From assembly GCF_001425085.1 (NCBI RefSeq), contig NZ_LMDN01000002.1, positions 583,796-647,795 on the forward strand: DNA of 64,000 nucleotides. Reading direction: 5' to 3'. The notes beneath the pieces were generated by a model, which had not been told where the DNA came from, searched no databases, and saw only the letters and a list, made by a program, of their open reading frames with translations. The position numbers and the translations under genes are program-made. Source of the DNA: Leifsonia sp. Root4. Lineage in GTDB: Bacteria; Actinomycetota; Actinomycetes; Actinomycetales; Microbacteriaceae. Each line of letters opens with the position of its first letter. Position 1 is the first letter of the stretch. Below are positions 17,375-27,689 of this stretch, in pieces.

Positions 17375-18463
17375 GTGGAGCCCCATCGACTTGATCGCAC
17401 CGAAGCCCGACGCATCGCCGTGCGCGCGCAGGTGCTCGACGCGGAGCGCCCGAGCGACGTCGTCGAGCTCGTTCGCCGTCTGACCTTGCTGCAGATCGAT
17501 CCGACCGCGGCGATCGCCCCGAATGCCGACCTCGTCGCCTGGAGTCGGATCGGCTCCGCCTATCGACCCTCCGAACTCGTCAACGCACTCGAACGGCGCA
17601 GACAACTCTTTGAGCTCGACGCGCTGATCAGACCCATGGATGACCTCGGCCTGTTCCGTGCAGGCATGGACGCGTGGCCGTCTGAATCGAAGGCAGGCGA
17701 GTGGCTCGCCCGCAATGATTCCTTCCGACGGGACATCCTGAGCCGGCTGCGGAGTTCACCAGAGCCGCTGCTCTCCAGAGAAATTCCCGACACGAGCGTC
17801 GTGCCGTGGCAGTCATCGGGCTGGACGCACAATAAGAATGTCGGCCGGATGCTCGAATTCCTGACACTGCGCGGCGAGATCGCCATCGCTGCCCGACGCG
17901 GCCGCGAGCGGCTGTGGACGCTGGCCGAGCGGGTCTATCCCGAACAGCTCTCTCCACCGACCACGGAGGTGGCCGCGGTTGTGCGGGCCGAGCGCAGGCT
18001 CGCTTCCCTCGGCATCGCGCGCGAGAAGAGCACGGTCATGCCGCTCGAACCGGTCGACGTCGGCCTCGCCGGCGAGCCGGCGGTCATCGACGGGATCCCG
18101 GGTGCCTGGCGCGTGGATCCGGCCGCGCTCGGCCGACCGTTCGTTGGGCGCACCGCCCTCCTCTCACCCTTCGATCGACTGATCTACGACCGGGTGCGCG
18201 CCAAAGCTCTCTTCGACTTCGACTACGTGCTTGAGATGTACAAGCCGAAAGCCAAGCGTCGCTGGGGCTATTTTGCACTGCCGATCCTGCACGGCGATCG
18301 CCTGGTCGGCAAGCTCGACGCGCTCGCCGACCGCAAGGAAGGTGCACTTGTGGTCAATGCGATCCACGAAGATGCGCCATTCACCTCGGCGGTGCGCGAT
18401 GCCGTCGGAGCGGAGATCAGTGAGCTCGCCGCGTGGCTTGGACTCGACGTCCGCTATCAGTAG
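17375..18463 (+). CDS. ycaQ: YcaQ-like DNA glycosylase (winged-helix, AlkZ-like superfamily)
   Basis: A 362-residue protein of the HTH_42/AlkZ-like superfamily, which excises bulky alkyl adducts and unhooks interstrand cross-links. L-L-Q-I-D-P at about residues 38-43 supplies the Q-phi-D catalytic motif of the YcaQ subgroup (AlkZ itself has Q-phi-Q). Other conserved blocks are F-V-G-R-T-A-L-L-S-P-F-D-R-L-I-Y-D-R and R-W-G-Y-F-A-L-P-I-L-H-G-D-R-L-V-G-K-L-D near the C-terminus. GTG 17375 has TAGCGT six bases upstream and TTGCCT 18 bases before that, so a leaderless start is likely. A strong hairpin follows. Confidence 0.85.
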   Translation: MEPHRLDRTEARRIAVRAQVLDAERPSDVVELVRRLTLLQIDPTAAIAPNADLVAWSRIGSAYRPSELVNALERRRQLFELDALIRPMDDLGLFRAGMDAWPSESKAGEWLARNDSFRRDILSRLRSSPEPLLSREIPDTSVVPWQSSGWTHNKNVGRMLEFLTLRGEIAIAARRGRERLWTLAERVYPEQLSPPTTEVAAVVRAERRLASLGIAREKSTVMPLEPVDVGLAGEPAVIDGIPGAWRVDPAALGRPFVGRTALLSPFDRLIYDRVRAKALFDFDYVLEMYKPKAKRRWGYFALPILHGDRLVGKLDALADRKEGALVVNAIHEDAPFTSAVRDAVGAEISELAAWLGLDVRYQ

Positions 18464-18493
18464 CGGATCGCCGACGCCGTGCCACGAGACAGC

Positions 18494-18541
18494 GAACAGG
18501 GCGGGTCCCCGGCCTCTGCCGGCCAGGAACCCGCCCTGTTC
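18494..18541. terminator. Bidirectional terminator between ycaQ and the Clp gene
   Basis: GAACAGGGCGGGT (18494-18506) pairs with ACCCGCCCTGTTC (18529-18541), with extra GGCC pairing inside, followed by TTTC on the plus strand. It separates two convergent genes. Confidence 0.8.
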
Positions 18542-18555
18542 TTTCGCTACGGCGC

Positions 18556-21144
<2,589 letters not shown>

Positions 21145-21163
21145 GAAACCTCCCTGGTCCAAA

Positions 21164-21184
21164 CTTGAGTGCCTTACGCTCAAC
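21164..21184 (-). promoter_or_regulatory. HAIR-like (HspR) operator upstream of the Clp gene
   Basis: CTTGAGT (21164-21170), seven bases, then GCTCAAC (21178-21184). The HspR-associated inverted repeat consensus is CTTGAGT-N7-ACTCAAG, so the first arm is exact and the second matches five of seven. Its position, 20 bases before GTG 21144, is right for repression. Confidence 0.7.
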
Positions 21185-21337
21185 CTCAACGCTGGCGGCC
21201 TCGAAGTATTCCGCTCCGGAGCCCCGCAGGGCTGTGAATGGGCTGTGTGCCACGACCCACTGTTGGGGGCGTGGGATGCATTGCCTCGACCGTGCGACGG
21301 TGGCAGAGTGGTCACCGGGGTTCGGGAAGAGGAGACC

Positions 21338-21370
21338 ATGTCCATTCTCGCGATGCGAACGAACACATGA
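21338..21370 (+). CDS. Putative 10-residue leader peptide coupled to the methyltransferase
   Basis: ATG 21338 has a strong ribosome site (AGAGGAGA, four bases upstream) and encodes MSILAMRTNT, stopping at a TGA that overlaps the methyltransferase ATG as ATGA. The downstream start has no good site of its own, so ribosomes probably load here and reinitiate. Regulatory role unproven. Confidence 0.5.
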   Translation: MSILAMRTNT

Positions 21371-21966
21371 CCGCCGACTCTGCGTCACCCCTCGTCGGCG
21401 ATGACGAACTCGAGGAGCTCGAACGCGAGTTCGTCTCACGGCTGCGCGGCCGCGTCCTCGAGATCGGTGCCGGTGAGGGAGTGAACTTCGGCGCCCTGCA
21501 CCCGGATGTGCTCTGGATCGGCCTCGAACCCGATGCGGCGCGCCGCCGCGAACTCGCCACCCGCGCCAAGGAGTGGGGCCACTCCGCGGTGCCGCTCGAC
21601 GCGCGCTGCGAATCGATCCCCCTGCCGGACGATTCGGTGGATGCCGTCGTCGGCACCTTCGTGCTCTGTTCGGTCGGCGATCCGGCTGTCGCCCTCGCCG
21701 AGGTGCGCCGCGTGCTCGTCCCGGGCGGCCGTGTCATCTTCATCGACCACGTCGCCGCCCCATCCGGAACACTCAAGCGCGCGGTGCAACGAGTCGCGAC
21801 GCCGTTCTCGGCCCGCTTCTGCCACGGTTGCCACTGGGATCGTGACACGGCGACCCTCCTCGCCGCCGCAGGTTTCGAGGCGGATGACCGGCGTCAGCTG
21901 CGCGTGCGCTCTGCCCCGTTCGGCCCGGTTCCGACCCACCTCTTCGACGGCCACGCGCCCGACTGA
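21367..21966 (+). CDS. Class I SAM-dependent methyltransferase
   Basis: A 199-residue Rossmann methyltransferase. Motif I is V-L-E-I-G-A-G-E-G-V-N-F (about residues 31-42), the acidic loop G-L-E-P-D-A follows, and motif IV region D-A-V-V-G-T-F-V-L-C-S-V is near 93-104. P-G-G-R-V-I-F-I-D-H-V is the post-motif typical of small UbiE/Methyltransf_11 proteins. The tail H-G-C-H-W-D-R-D-T has paired Cys/His. Substrate unknown. It begins in an ATGA overlap with a 10-codon leader and is 20 bases upstream of the GNAT gene, probably one operon. Confidence 0.87.
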   Translation: MTADSASPLVGDDELEELEREFVSRLRGRVLEIGAGEGVNFGALHPDVLWIGLEPDAARRRELATRAKEWGHSAVPLDARCESIPLPDDSVDAVVGTFVLCSVGDPAVALAEVRRVLVPGGRVIFIDHVAAPSGTLKRAVQRVATPFSARFCHGCHWDRDTATLLAAAGFEADDRRQLRVRSAPFGPVPTHLFDGHAPD

Positions 21967-21986
21967 CGACACGGAGGCAGTGCCCA

Positions 21987-22559
21987 ATGACGATCGAGGT
22001 GCGTGCGGCGAGCGTGTTCGATGACGTGCGGTCGATGGTGGGTCCGAAGCGACCGGATGCGAACGTGTGCTGGTGCCTCAGCTATCGGATTCCGTCGAAA
22101 GAGAACCTCGCGCTTCACGGCACCGCCCGCGGCGAGCGCGTGCGGGAGCTGTGCCGGGAGGATCCGCCGCCTGGCGTGCTCGCCTACGACGGCGACGAGG
22201 TCGTCGGCTGGGCCGGGGTGCACCCCCGGGCCGACACCGGATTCGCCCGGAACCGCAAGATTCCGCACGTCGACGAGCTCGACGTCTGGTCGATCTGGTG
22301 CATCCGTGTGCGGCCGGGGCACCGCGGAACGGGGATCTCACACGAGCTCGTCGCGGGTGCCGTCGCATTCGCCAGGGAGCACGGTGCGCCGGCGATCGAG
22401 GCCTACCCCGTCGACAACCGGGGCGACAAGGTCGATCTGACGATGGCGTACGTCGGCACGCGGGCGCTCTTCGAACGGGCCGGTTTCACGAAGGCCGCCG
22501 ACACCGACTCTGTGCTCAATGGGTTTCCCCGTGTGCTGATGCGGTTGGATCTGCGCTGA
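21987..22559 (+). CDS. GNAT-family N-acetyltransferase
   Basis: A 190-residue acetyltransferase. The acetyl-CoA loop is I-R-V-R-P-G-H-R-G-T-G-I-S (R/Q-x-x-G-x-G/A type) near residues 101-113, followed by A-V-A-F-A-R-E-H-G-A and F-E-R-A-G-F. The N-terminal V-C-W-C-L-S-Y-R-I-P is characteristic of a GNAT subgroup common in actinobacteria. ACGGAGG precedes ATG 21987. Its last codons start a 15-bp tandem array and overlap the convergent oxygenase gene by 44 bases. Confidence 0.85.
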   Translation: MTIEVRAASVFDDVRSMVGPKRPDANVCWCLSYRIPSKENLALHGTARGERVRELCREDPPPGVLAYDGDEVVGWAGVHPRADTGFARNRKIPHVDELDVWSIWCIRVRPGHRGTGISHELVAGAVAFAREHGAPAIEAYPVDNRGDKVDLTMAYVGTRALFERAGFTKAADTDSVLNGFPRVLMRLDLR

Positions 22560-23481
22560 CTGGATCTGTGCCGACTGGATCGGTGCTGACTGGATCTGCG
22601 CCGAGCCGGGCAATCCGCGCACGTGCGTTCTGCTCACTCGGCGAGACCGGGCCGAGCACACGCCTCCCCGCGGCGAGGAACGCCCTCGTCATCGTGATCG
22701 CCGGCCACCATGGCCGGCGCAGGCCGAGCAGCGATCGAGTGTCGGCATCGAGTGAGGCGACCGCGCCGCCGAAGAGAATCGGATAGAGCCGCCCGGTGAG
22801 GCCGGGCAGCCCGGGCTTGCGGAGGAATCGCACGGCGTCAGCCACCCGCGCGTCTGGCTTCGCATCCACCAGGAACCCCGCCATCTCGGCACGCAACTCC
22901 GCGACGCTCTGCGGCGGGCGACGCACGCCCATGGAGCTGCCCGCCTGGGCCCACTCACGCACATACGCGTCGCCGCCGCCCGGGATCGGCCCGCCCCAGA
23001 TCAGATGGGCGCCGAGAAACGCCTCCGTGAAGGCGTCATGCACCCAGCGCAGCAGCTCCTCATCATTCGCCGCGTACGGCCGCTCGATGCCGCGCGCATC
23101 CACATAGCTGCCGGTGACGTGCTCGTGCAGACGGGAGACGAACGCGGATGCCGCGGTGGCACTCCGCGTGTCACCGAACGTCACCGTCGCGACCCAGCGC
23201 ACCGTGCCGTCGAGCCGTGCGAGGGGGTCGTCGCGGTAGTGCGACCAATCGTGCACGCCGGCCATCGCGCCGGGGTGCAGCGTCTGCAGGAGCAGGGCGC
23301 GGATGCCGGCGACCAAGGTCGTCAGCGAGCCGTTGACCGCCCACACCGCGCTGCCCGGTCCGAAGAAGCCGGCATCCTCGCCCTCGGCGAGCGCATGAGT
23401 CCACGCGGGCGGCTGCCGCCGACCGCTCCGCCCCGGCCGCCAGCGCACGGCGGCGCCGTCGGCTCGCTTCTCGCCGTCCAT
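22516..23481 (-). CDS. DUF2236 / MpaB-like oxygenase
   Basis: A 321-residue alpha-helical protein with the DUF2236 hallmarks W-A-V-N-G, L-L-L-Q-T-L-H-P-G-A-M-A-G-V-H-D-W-S-H-Y (His residues likely near heme or metal) and H-D-A-F-T-E-A-F-L-G-A. Relatives include fungal MpaB and the rubber oxygenase Lcp, so oxidative cleavage is possible. Its C-terminus is a low-complexity run of D-P-V-S-T / D-P-V-G-T / D-P-V-S-A repeats encoded by the tandem array at 22546. ATG 23481 is preceded by TAGCGT and six bases, so the message is probably leaderless. Confidence 0.88.
   Translation of the reverse strand: MDGEKRADGAAVRWRPGRSGRRQPPAWTHALAEGEDAGFFGPGSAVWAVNGSLTTLVAGIRALLLQTLHPGAMAGVHDWSHYRDDPLARLDGTVRWVATVTFGDTRSATAASAFVSRLHEHVTGSYVDARGIERPYAANDEELLRWVHDAFTEAFLGAHLIWGGPIPGGGDAYVREWAQAGSSMGVRRPPQSVAELRAEMAGFLVDAKPDARVADAVRFLRKPGLPGLTGRLYPILFGGAVASLDADTRSLLGLRRPWWPAITMTRAFLAAGRRVLGPVSPSEQNARARIARLGADPVSTDPVGTDPVSADPTASAHGETH
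22546..22605. repeat. 15-bp tandem array, four units, overlapping a stop codon
   Basis: Units TGGATCTGCGCTGAC, TGGATCTGTGCCGAC, TGGATCGGTGCTGAC and TGGATCTGCGCCGAG fill 22546-22605. The first contains the end and TGA of the GNAT gene. On the other strand the array encodes the D-P-V-x-T/A pentapeptide tail of the oxygenase, so it stays in frame. Confidence 0.92.
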
Positions 23482-23524
23482 GGCTCGACGCTACGCCTGT
23501 GAAATCCGCCACGCCAGACACGGC

Positions 23525-23555
23525 GAACCGGCGCCAGCTGGGCTGGCGCCGGTTC
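23525..23555. terminator. 14-bp hairpin downstream of the SDR gene
   Basis: GAACCGGCGCCAGC (23525-23538) pairs perfectly with GCTGGCGCCGGTTC (23542-23555) over a three-base loop. It lies 31 bases after the leftward SDR stop and before the leftward oxygenase start. No T-run follows. Confidence 0.65.
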
Positions 23556-23585
23556 GGTCGAGCGCGCGAGTCGCGCTGGCGCGGT

Positions 23586-24599
23586 CTACTGCACCGACCA
23601 ACCGCCATCGGACGGCAGCGTCGCACCGTTGATGTTCACACCGTCGTCGCTGAGCAGGAAGGTGATCGATGCGGCGAGCTGCTCGGCCGTCGCCAGCGAC
23701 GGGATCGCCGACTGGAACGGCTGCAGGCGTGCCTGACCAGCCTCAGAGACGTGCGGGGGGAACGGGATGCCGGTGGCGACACCGCCGGGCGCGACCGCGT
23801 TGACGCGGATGCCGTGCGGGCCATACATGAAGGCGGCGCTGCGGGTGAGGCCGATGACGGCGTGCTTGGAGGCCGTGTACGCGTTGCCGGAGGCGTTGCC
23901 ACGCAGGCCGGCCTCGCTGGAGACGTTCACGACGGAGCCGGCTCCGGCGGCCATCATCGCGGGGAGCACGCCGCGCGTGAGCTTGAAGGTTCCGGTGACG
24001 TTGACGCCGATCACGCGGTCCCACATCGCGTCGCTCGTCTCGTGCAGCGGCGAGAAGTCGTCGTTGATGCCGGCCACGTTCGCGAGGCCGTCGATGCGCT
24101 CGCCGGCGGCGGCGATGATCGCGTCCACCGACTCCTGCTTCGTGATGTCGCCTGCGACGGTCACGATCTCGGCCCCCGGGATCGAGGTGGCGAACTCGGC
24201 GAGCTTCTCGGCAGAGATGTCCACGGCCACCACGCGGCCGCCTTCCCGTGCGATCCGGCTTGCGGTGGCCCGGCCGATGCCGGAGGCCGCGCCGGTGACG
24301 ATGACGGTCTTGCCGGAGAAGCGTCCGGAGGTGACCGTCTCCTGCCATCCGGTGGCCTCGGCCTCGGGAATCACGCCGCCGTTCACCGACTTCACCAGAT
24401 CGTCGATGACCGACTGCGGCATCTGGCCCTGGCTGAGCGCCACGAGCTGCTGCAACGGCAGGCCGAGCACCGGTGCGAGCGATTCCTCATTGGCGCCGGA
24501 TGCCGCGAGCAGACCCTTCACCGCCGGGCCACCCGCTGGGTGGGCGAGCCATTCGCCGATGGTGCTGTTGCCGGTGAGCGGCTTCGGATCCGTTGCCAT
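23586..24599 (-). CDS. SDR-family oxidoreductase with N-terminal extension
   Basis: A 337-residue protein. Residues about 92-337 are a classical short-chain dehydrogenase: T-G-A-A-S-G-I-G cofactor loop, L-A-N-V-A-G, catalytic Ser in N-V-S-S-E-A-G and Y-T-A-S-K. Residues 1-90 form an unusual helical extension (T-I-G-E-W-L-A-H-P-A-G-G, then L-P-L-Q-Q-L-V-A-L-S-Q-G) that resembles the small C-terminal module on some actinobacterial glycosidases. GAAAGGA precedes ATG 24599. Divergent from a TetR gene with a double operator between, so it is the likely target of that repressor. Substrate unknown. Confidence 0.9.
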   Translation of the reverse strand: MATDPKPLTGNSTIGEWLAHPAGGPAVKGLLAASGANEESLAPVLGLPLQQLVALSQGQMPQSVIDDLVKSVNGGVIPEAEATGWQETVTSGRFSGKTVIVTGAASGIGRATASRIAREGGRVVAVDISAEKLAEFATSIPGAEIVTVAGDITKQESVDAIIAAAGERIDGLANVAGINDDFSPLHETSDAMWDRVIGVNVTGTFKLTRGVLPAMMAAGAGSVVNVSSEAGLRGNASGNAYTASKHAVIGLTRSAAFMYGPHGIRVNAVAPGGVATGIPFPPHVSEAGQARLQPFQSAIPSLATAEQLAASITFLLSDDGVNINGATLPSDGGWSVQ

Positions 24600-24664
24600 C
24601 TGAGAGTCCTTTCGTACCGCTCCGCCCATCGTGGGCGAAGCTCTGGGTCTGTGCCGCCAGAGTA

Positions 24665-24697
24665 TCCGACTTCCGTCGGAAATCCGACAAATGTCGG
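24665..24697. promoter_or_regulatory. Double TetR operator in the SDR/TetR divergent region
   Basis: Two copies of TCCGAC-N4-GTCGG lie 18 bases apart: TCCGAC TTCC GTCGGA (24665-24680) and TCCGAC AAAT GTCGG (24683-24696). The two copies in phase suggest two dimers binding side by side over both promoters. Confidence 0.8.
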
Positions 24698-24740
24698 CAA
24701 ACTGGCAGCAGGGCGGCCGCATCGCTGCCAGAATGAGGGA

Positions 24741-25298
24741 ATGGACACCCGGGTCGAGCGCACACGCAGCAGCCTGCAGCAGGCGCTGCTTGAACTCGCC
24801 CGTGAGAATTCCCTCGACGACATCACGATCGGCGACATCGCGATCCGGGCCGGGGTGAACCGCAGCAGCTTCTACCAGCACTACTCCGACAAGGAGACGC
24901 TGCTGGCCGACGCGCTCGACGCCGCCGAGCTGGAAGCGGGCGCGCGCGTCCCCACCTTCAACGGCGCCCTGCCCGTTCACGCGCCAGCCGACTTCGTGGC
25001 CTACCTGGCGCATTTCGAGACGAATGCCGAGCTCTACCGGATCGTGCTCGGCGAGCGCGGCTCCTCCGTGGCGTCCGCCAGACTCCGCGCCCGCTTCGCG
25101 AGCGCCGCGAGCGCCGGCGTGCTCGAGTCGAGATCCACGGCATTCGAGGGCGTTCCCCTCGACGTCGTGGGTGCGGGAATCGCCGGGTCCGTGCTCGCCG
25201 TGATCGAGACGTGGCTGTCCAGGGAACCCCGGCCGTCGGTCGAGACCGCGGCCGAATGGGTGTGGCGCGTGCTCGTCGGACCTGGCCAGCTGGACTGA
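24741..25298 (+). CDS. TetR-family regulator
   Basis: A 185-residue repressor. The helix-turn-helix is ITIGDIAIRAGVNRSSFYQH (about residues 29-48) followed by Y-S-D-K-E-T-L-L. The C-terminal domain (TetR_C of the DUF-type with N-A-E-L-Y-R-I-V-L-G-E-R-G) matches regulators of SDR genes in actinobacteria. CAGAAT lies six bases before ATG 24741, indicating a leaderless start. It is divergent from the extended SDR, sharing the double operator. Confidence 0.88.
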   Translation: MDTRVERTRSSLQQALLELARENSLDDITIGDIAIRAGVNRSSFYQHYSDKETLLADALDAAELEAGARVPTFNGALPVHAPADFVAYLAHFETNAELYRIVLGERGSSVASARLRARFASAASAGVLESRSTAFEGVPLDVVGAGIAGSVLAVIETWLSREPRPSVETAAEWVWRVLVGPGQLD

Positions 25299-25313
25299 GT
25301 CAGCGCCTGCACA

Positions 25314-25592
25314 TCACTGCGCGAATCGATGCTCTCCATCGAAATCGTTCACGAGCGACCCCGTGATTCCGCGCCAATCCGAGCCGAAGTGGGAGAAGGT
25401 CGCGTGCCCGGCGAGATAGCCGTTGTAGACGGGGTCGTGGTCGGCGCCGTGCCGCGTGATCACCTCGATCCAGCCGTAGTGGGTGCCGGCGGCATCCGTG
25501 ATCTGCCAGTGCCCCGACTCATCCTTGTCGAGCGTGAACTCGCGCCCCCTGTGCTCGAGTTTCTCGTGCTTGCCCGGCTTCGCGTACGACAT
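25314..25592 (-). CDS. Small conserved-looking protein of unknown function
   Basis: A 92-residue soluble protein (MSYAKPGKHEKLEHRGREFT, rich in His and Gly, with H-Y-G-W-I-E-V-I-T-R-H and Y-N-G-Y-L-A-G-H-A-T-F). GAAAGGGG precedes ATG 25592. I do not recognise the family. Its composition suggests a small beta-rich fold. It is leftward and alone, 187 bases from the EctB-type gene. Confidence 0.65.
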   Translation of the reverse strand: MSYAKPGKHEKLEHRGREFTLDKDESGHWQITDAAGTHYGWIEVITRHGADHDPVYNGYLAGHATFSHFGSDWRGITGSLVNDFDGEHRFAQ

Positions 25593-25779
25593 GGCCTGCC
25601 CCTTTCTCGGCAATCCAACGTGGTTCCCCCAGCCTGCGCCAGCTTTGAGGCGCGCGCAATCACTTCTGTGACCACGCCTCGCGCCACACCGGAAGCACAG
25701 CCACGACTCGTTAGGCTTATCGGGCAGACCAGCAAGCACGATACGACCGGCGACGAACCGATCAACAGGAAGTGAAGCC

Positions 25780-27045
25780 ATGAGCGACCTCGACATTTTC
25801 GACCGCATCGAATCAGAGGTGCGCGGCTACATCCGCTCCTTCCCCGTGGTCTTCGACTCCGCGCGCGGCTCGGTGCTCACCACGGCCGATGGGCGCGACT
25901 ACCTCGACTTCTTCGCCGGCGCCGGCGTGCTCAACTACGGTCACAACAACCCGATCTTCACGCAGGCCCTCATCGAGTACCTGCAGCGCGACGGCATCAT
26001 TCACGGCCTCGACATGGCCACCAGCGCCAAGAAGGCGTTCCTGGAGGCCTTCGAGGCCCGCATACTCGCGCCCCGCGGGCTCGACTACAAGATCCAGTTC
26101 ACCGGCCCGACCGGCGCCAACGCCGTCGAGGCCGCCCTCAAGGTGGCCCGTCAGGCAACCGGCCGCAGCAACGTCGTCGCCTTCACCAACGGCTTCCACG
26201 GCCTCAGCATGGGCGCCCTCGCGGCGACCGGCAACAAGAAGTACCGGGATGCGGCAGGCACCTCGCTCGACAACGTCACCCGCCTCCCCTACGACGGCTA
26301 CCTGGGCGCCGACATCGACACCCTCGACCTGTTCGAGAAGATGCTGGATGACACCGGCAGCGGTCTCGACCTGCCCGCAGCCGTCATCGTCGAGGCCGTG
26401 CAGGGCGAGGGCGGCATCAACGTGGCGAGCACCGCCTGGCTGCAGCGCCTCCGCGCGATCACCGCCGATCGCGGCATCCTGCTCATCATCGACGACATCC
26501 AGGCCGGCACCGGTCGCACCGGCGCATTCTTCAGCTTCGAGGAAGCCGGCATCGTTCCCGATCTCGTCACGGTGTCGAAGTCGATCTCGGCATCCGGCCT
26601 GCCGATGTCGCTCGTGCTCATGCGCCGCGAGGTCGACGTCTGGCAGCCGGGTGCCCACACCGGCACCTTCCGTGGCAACAACCTCGCCTTCATCACCGCG
26701 CGCGCCGCGCTCGACGCCTACTGGGCGGACTCGGTGTTCACCGACGAGGTCAGCCGCAAGTCGGAGCTGCTGCGGAACGAACTGCTGGCCATCGCAGACG
26801 AGAACCCCGAGATCGACTTCGAGGTGCGCGGTCGCGGCCTGATGTACGGCATCGCCGCGCCGGAACACCCCGAGCTCGCCGGCGCGGTCTCCGCAGCGGC
26901 CTTCGAGCGCGGACTCGTGATCGAGACCTCCGGCGCCCGCGACGAGGTGCTGAAGTTCCTGCCGGCCCTCACCATCAGCGATGACGAGCTGCTGCGCGGT
27001 CTGGCCATCGTGCGCGAGAGCCTCGCGGCGGTGCTCGCCCGCTAA
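25780..27045 (+). CDS. ectB: Diaminobutyrate--2-oxoglutarate aminotransferase (EctB type), orphan
   Basis: A 421-residue class III PLP aminotransferase converting aspartate semialdehyde to L-2,4-diaminobutyrate. G-A-G-V-L-N-Y-G-H-N-N-P, F-T-G-P-T-G-A-N-A-V-E-A-A, I-I-D-D-I-Q-A-G-T-G-R-T-G and the PLP lysine in V-S-K-S-I-S-A-S-G are all intact, and the sequence is EctB-like throughout. AGGAAGTGAAGCC precedes ATG 25780. The ectoine partners EctA, EctC and EctD are absent; neighbours are a hypothetical gene and a convergent TetR. It may instead supply diaminobutyrate for type-B peptidoglycan, where that amino acid is diagnostic in several Microbacteriaceae, or for a siderophore. Confidence 0.92.
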   Translation: MSDLDIFDRIESEVRGYIRSFPVVFDSARGSVLTTADGRDYLDFFAGAGVLNYGHNNPIFTQALIEYLQRDGIIHGLDMATSAKKAFLEAFEARILAPRGLDYKIQFTGPTGANAVEAALKVARQATGRSNVVAFTNGFHGLSMGALAATGNKKYRDAAGTSLDNVTRLPYDGYLGADIDTLDLFEKMLDDTGSGLDLPAAVIVEAVQGEGGINVASTAWLQRLRAITADRGILLIIDDIQAGTGRTGAFFSFEEAGIVPDLVTVSKSISASGLPMSLVLMRREVDVWQPGAHTGTFRGNNLAFITARAALDAYWADSVFTDEVSRKSELLRNELLAIADENPEIDFEVRGRGLMYGIAAPEHPELAGAVSAAAFERGLVIETSGARDEVLKFLPALTISDDELLRGLAIVRESLAAVLAR

Positions 27046-27689
27046 GCGCGGTGCAGCACCGCGCCGAGTTCGGCGATTGCGGTGTGGAAGCTCTGCTCCG
27101 AGATCTGCAGCTCGCCGTCGGCGTCGGCCCACTCCTCGATCAGGACCTCGGCAGCAGTGCCGGCGATGCCGACGAGCAGCCGCGCCTCCCGTTGCACCGC
27201 GATGTTCGGCAGCGCACGGCGATCCGGTCGAGCGCCCAGCCACTCGAGGGTCAGCGCCAGCAGCGCGGTGCGCAGGTCGCCGAGCGTCGTGTGCTGCAGC
27301 CTGGCGGCATCCGGCTGCTCCATCGCGAGGCGTCGACGGCCGGCAGCGACAGGCGCGTTGACCCCGTTGTGCCCGATCGACGCCACGGTGATGCGCAGCA
27401 GGCCGAGCGGAACGTCGTTCTCCGCCCCGTCCAGAAGGGCGAACGCAATGTCGCGTGGCACGAGTGCGATCGGCCGACCCATGATCGCGGCGTCACGATT
27501 GGGCATGTAGTTGAAGAAGGTGCTGCGTGAGACCTTGGCCCGCTCGCAGATCTCGGCGACGGTGACCAACGCGAAGCCCTTCTCGAGGGCGAGTTCGACC
27601 GCCGCGAGTTCGATCGCGTTTTCGGTCGCTCGACGCTTGCGCTCCCTGAGACCCTCCGGGCGTGCAGCGGGAGGACGTTGCATTGACAT
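27042..27689 (-). CDS. TetR-family regulator
   Basis: A 215-residue repressor with an Arg/Lys-rich N-terminus (R-E-R-K-R-R-A-T-E-N-A-I) and a helix-turn-helix TVAEICERAKVSRSTFFNYM at about 43-62. T-F-F-N-Y-M-P-N-R-D is typical of the actinobacterial AcrR branch. The 3' end overlaps the ectB stop by four bases in convergent orientation. GAAGAT lies six bases before ATG 27689, with GTGACG 17 bases farther, so leaderless transcription is plausible. It may regulate the CsbD side or itself; no operator is obvious. Confidence 0.85.
   Translation of the reverse strand: MSMQRPPAARPEGLRERKRRATENAIELAAVELALEKGFALVTVAEICERAKVSRSTFFNYMPNRDAAIMGRPIALVPRDIAFALLDGAENDVPLGLLRITVASIGHNGVNAPVAAGRRRLAMEQPDAARLQHTTLGDLRTALLALTLEWLGARPDRRALPNIAVQREARLLVGIAGTAAEVLIEEWADADGELQISEQSFHTAIAELGAVLHRA

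Noticed and set aside
25780-27045. Ectoine biosynthesis cluster
   Set aside because: Only ectB is present; neighbours on both sides are unrelated, so no cluster can be claimed here.
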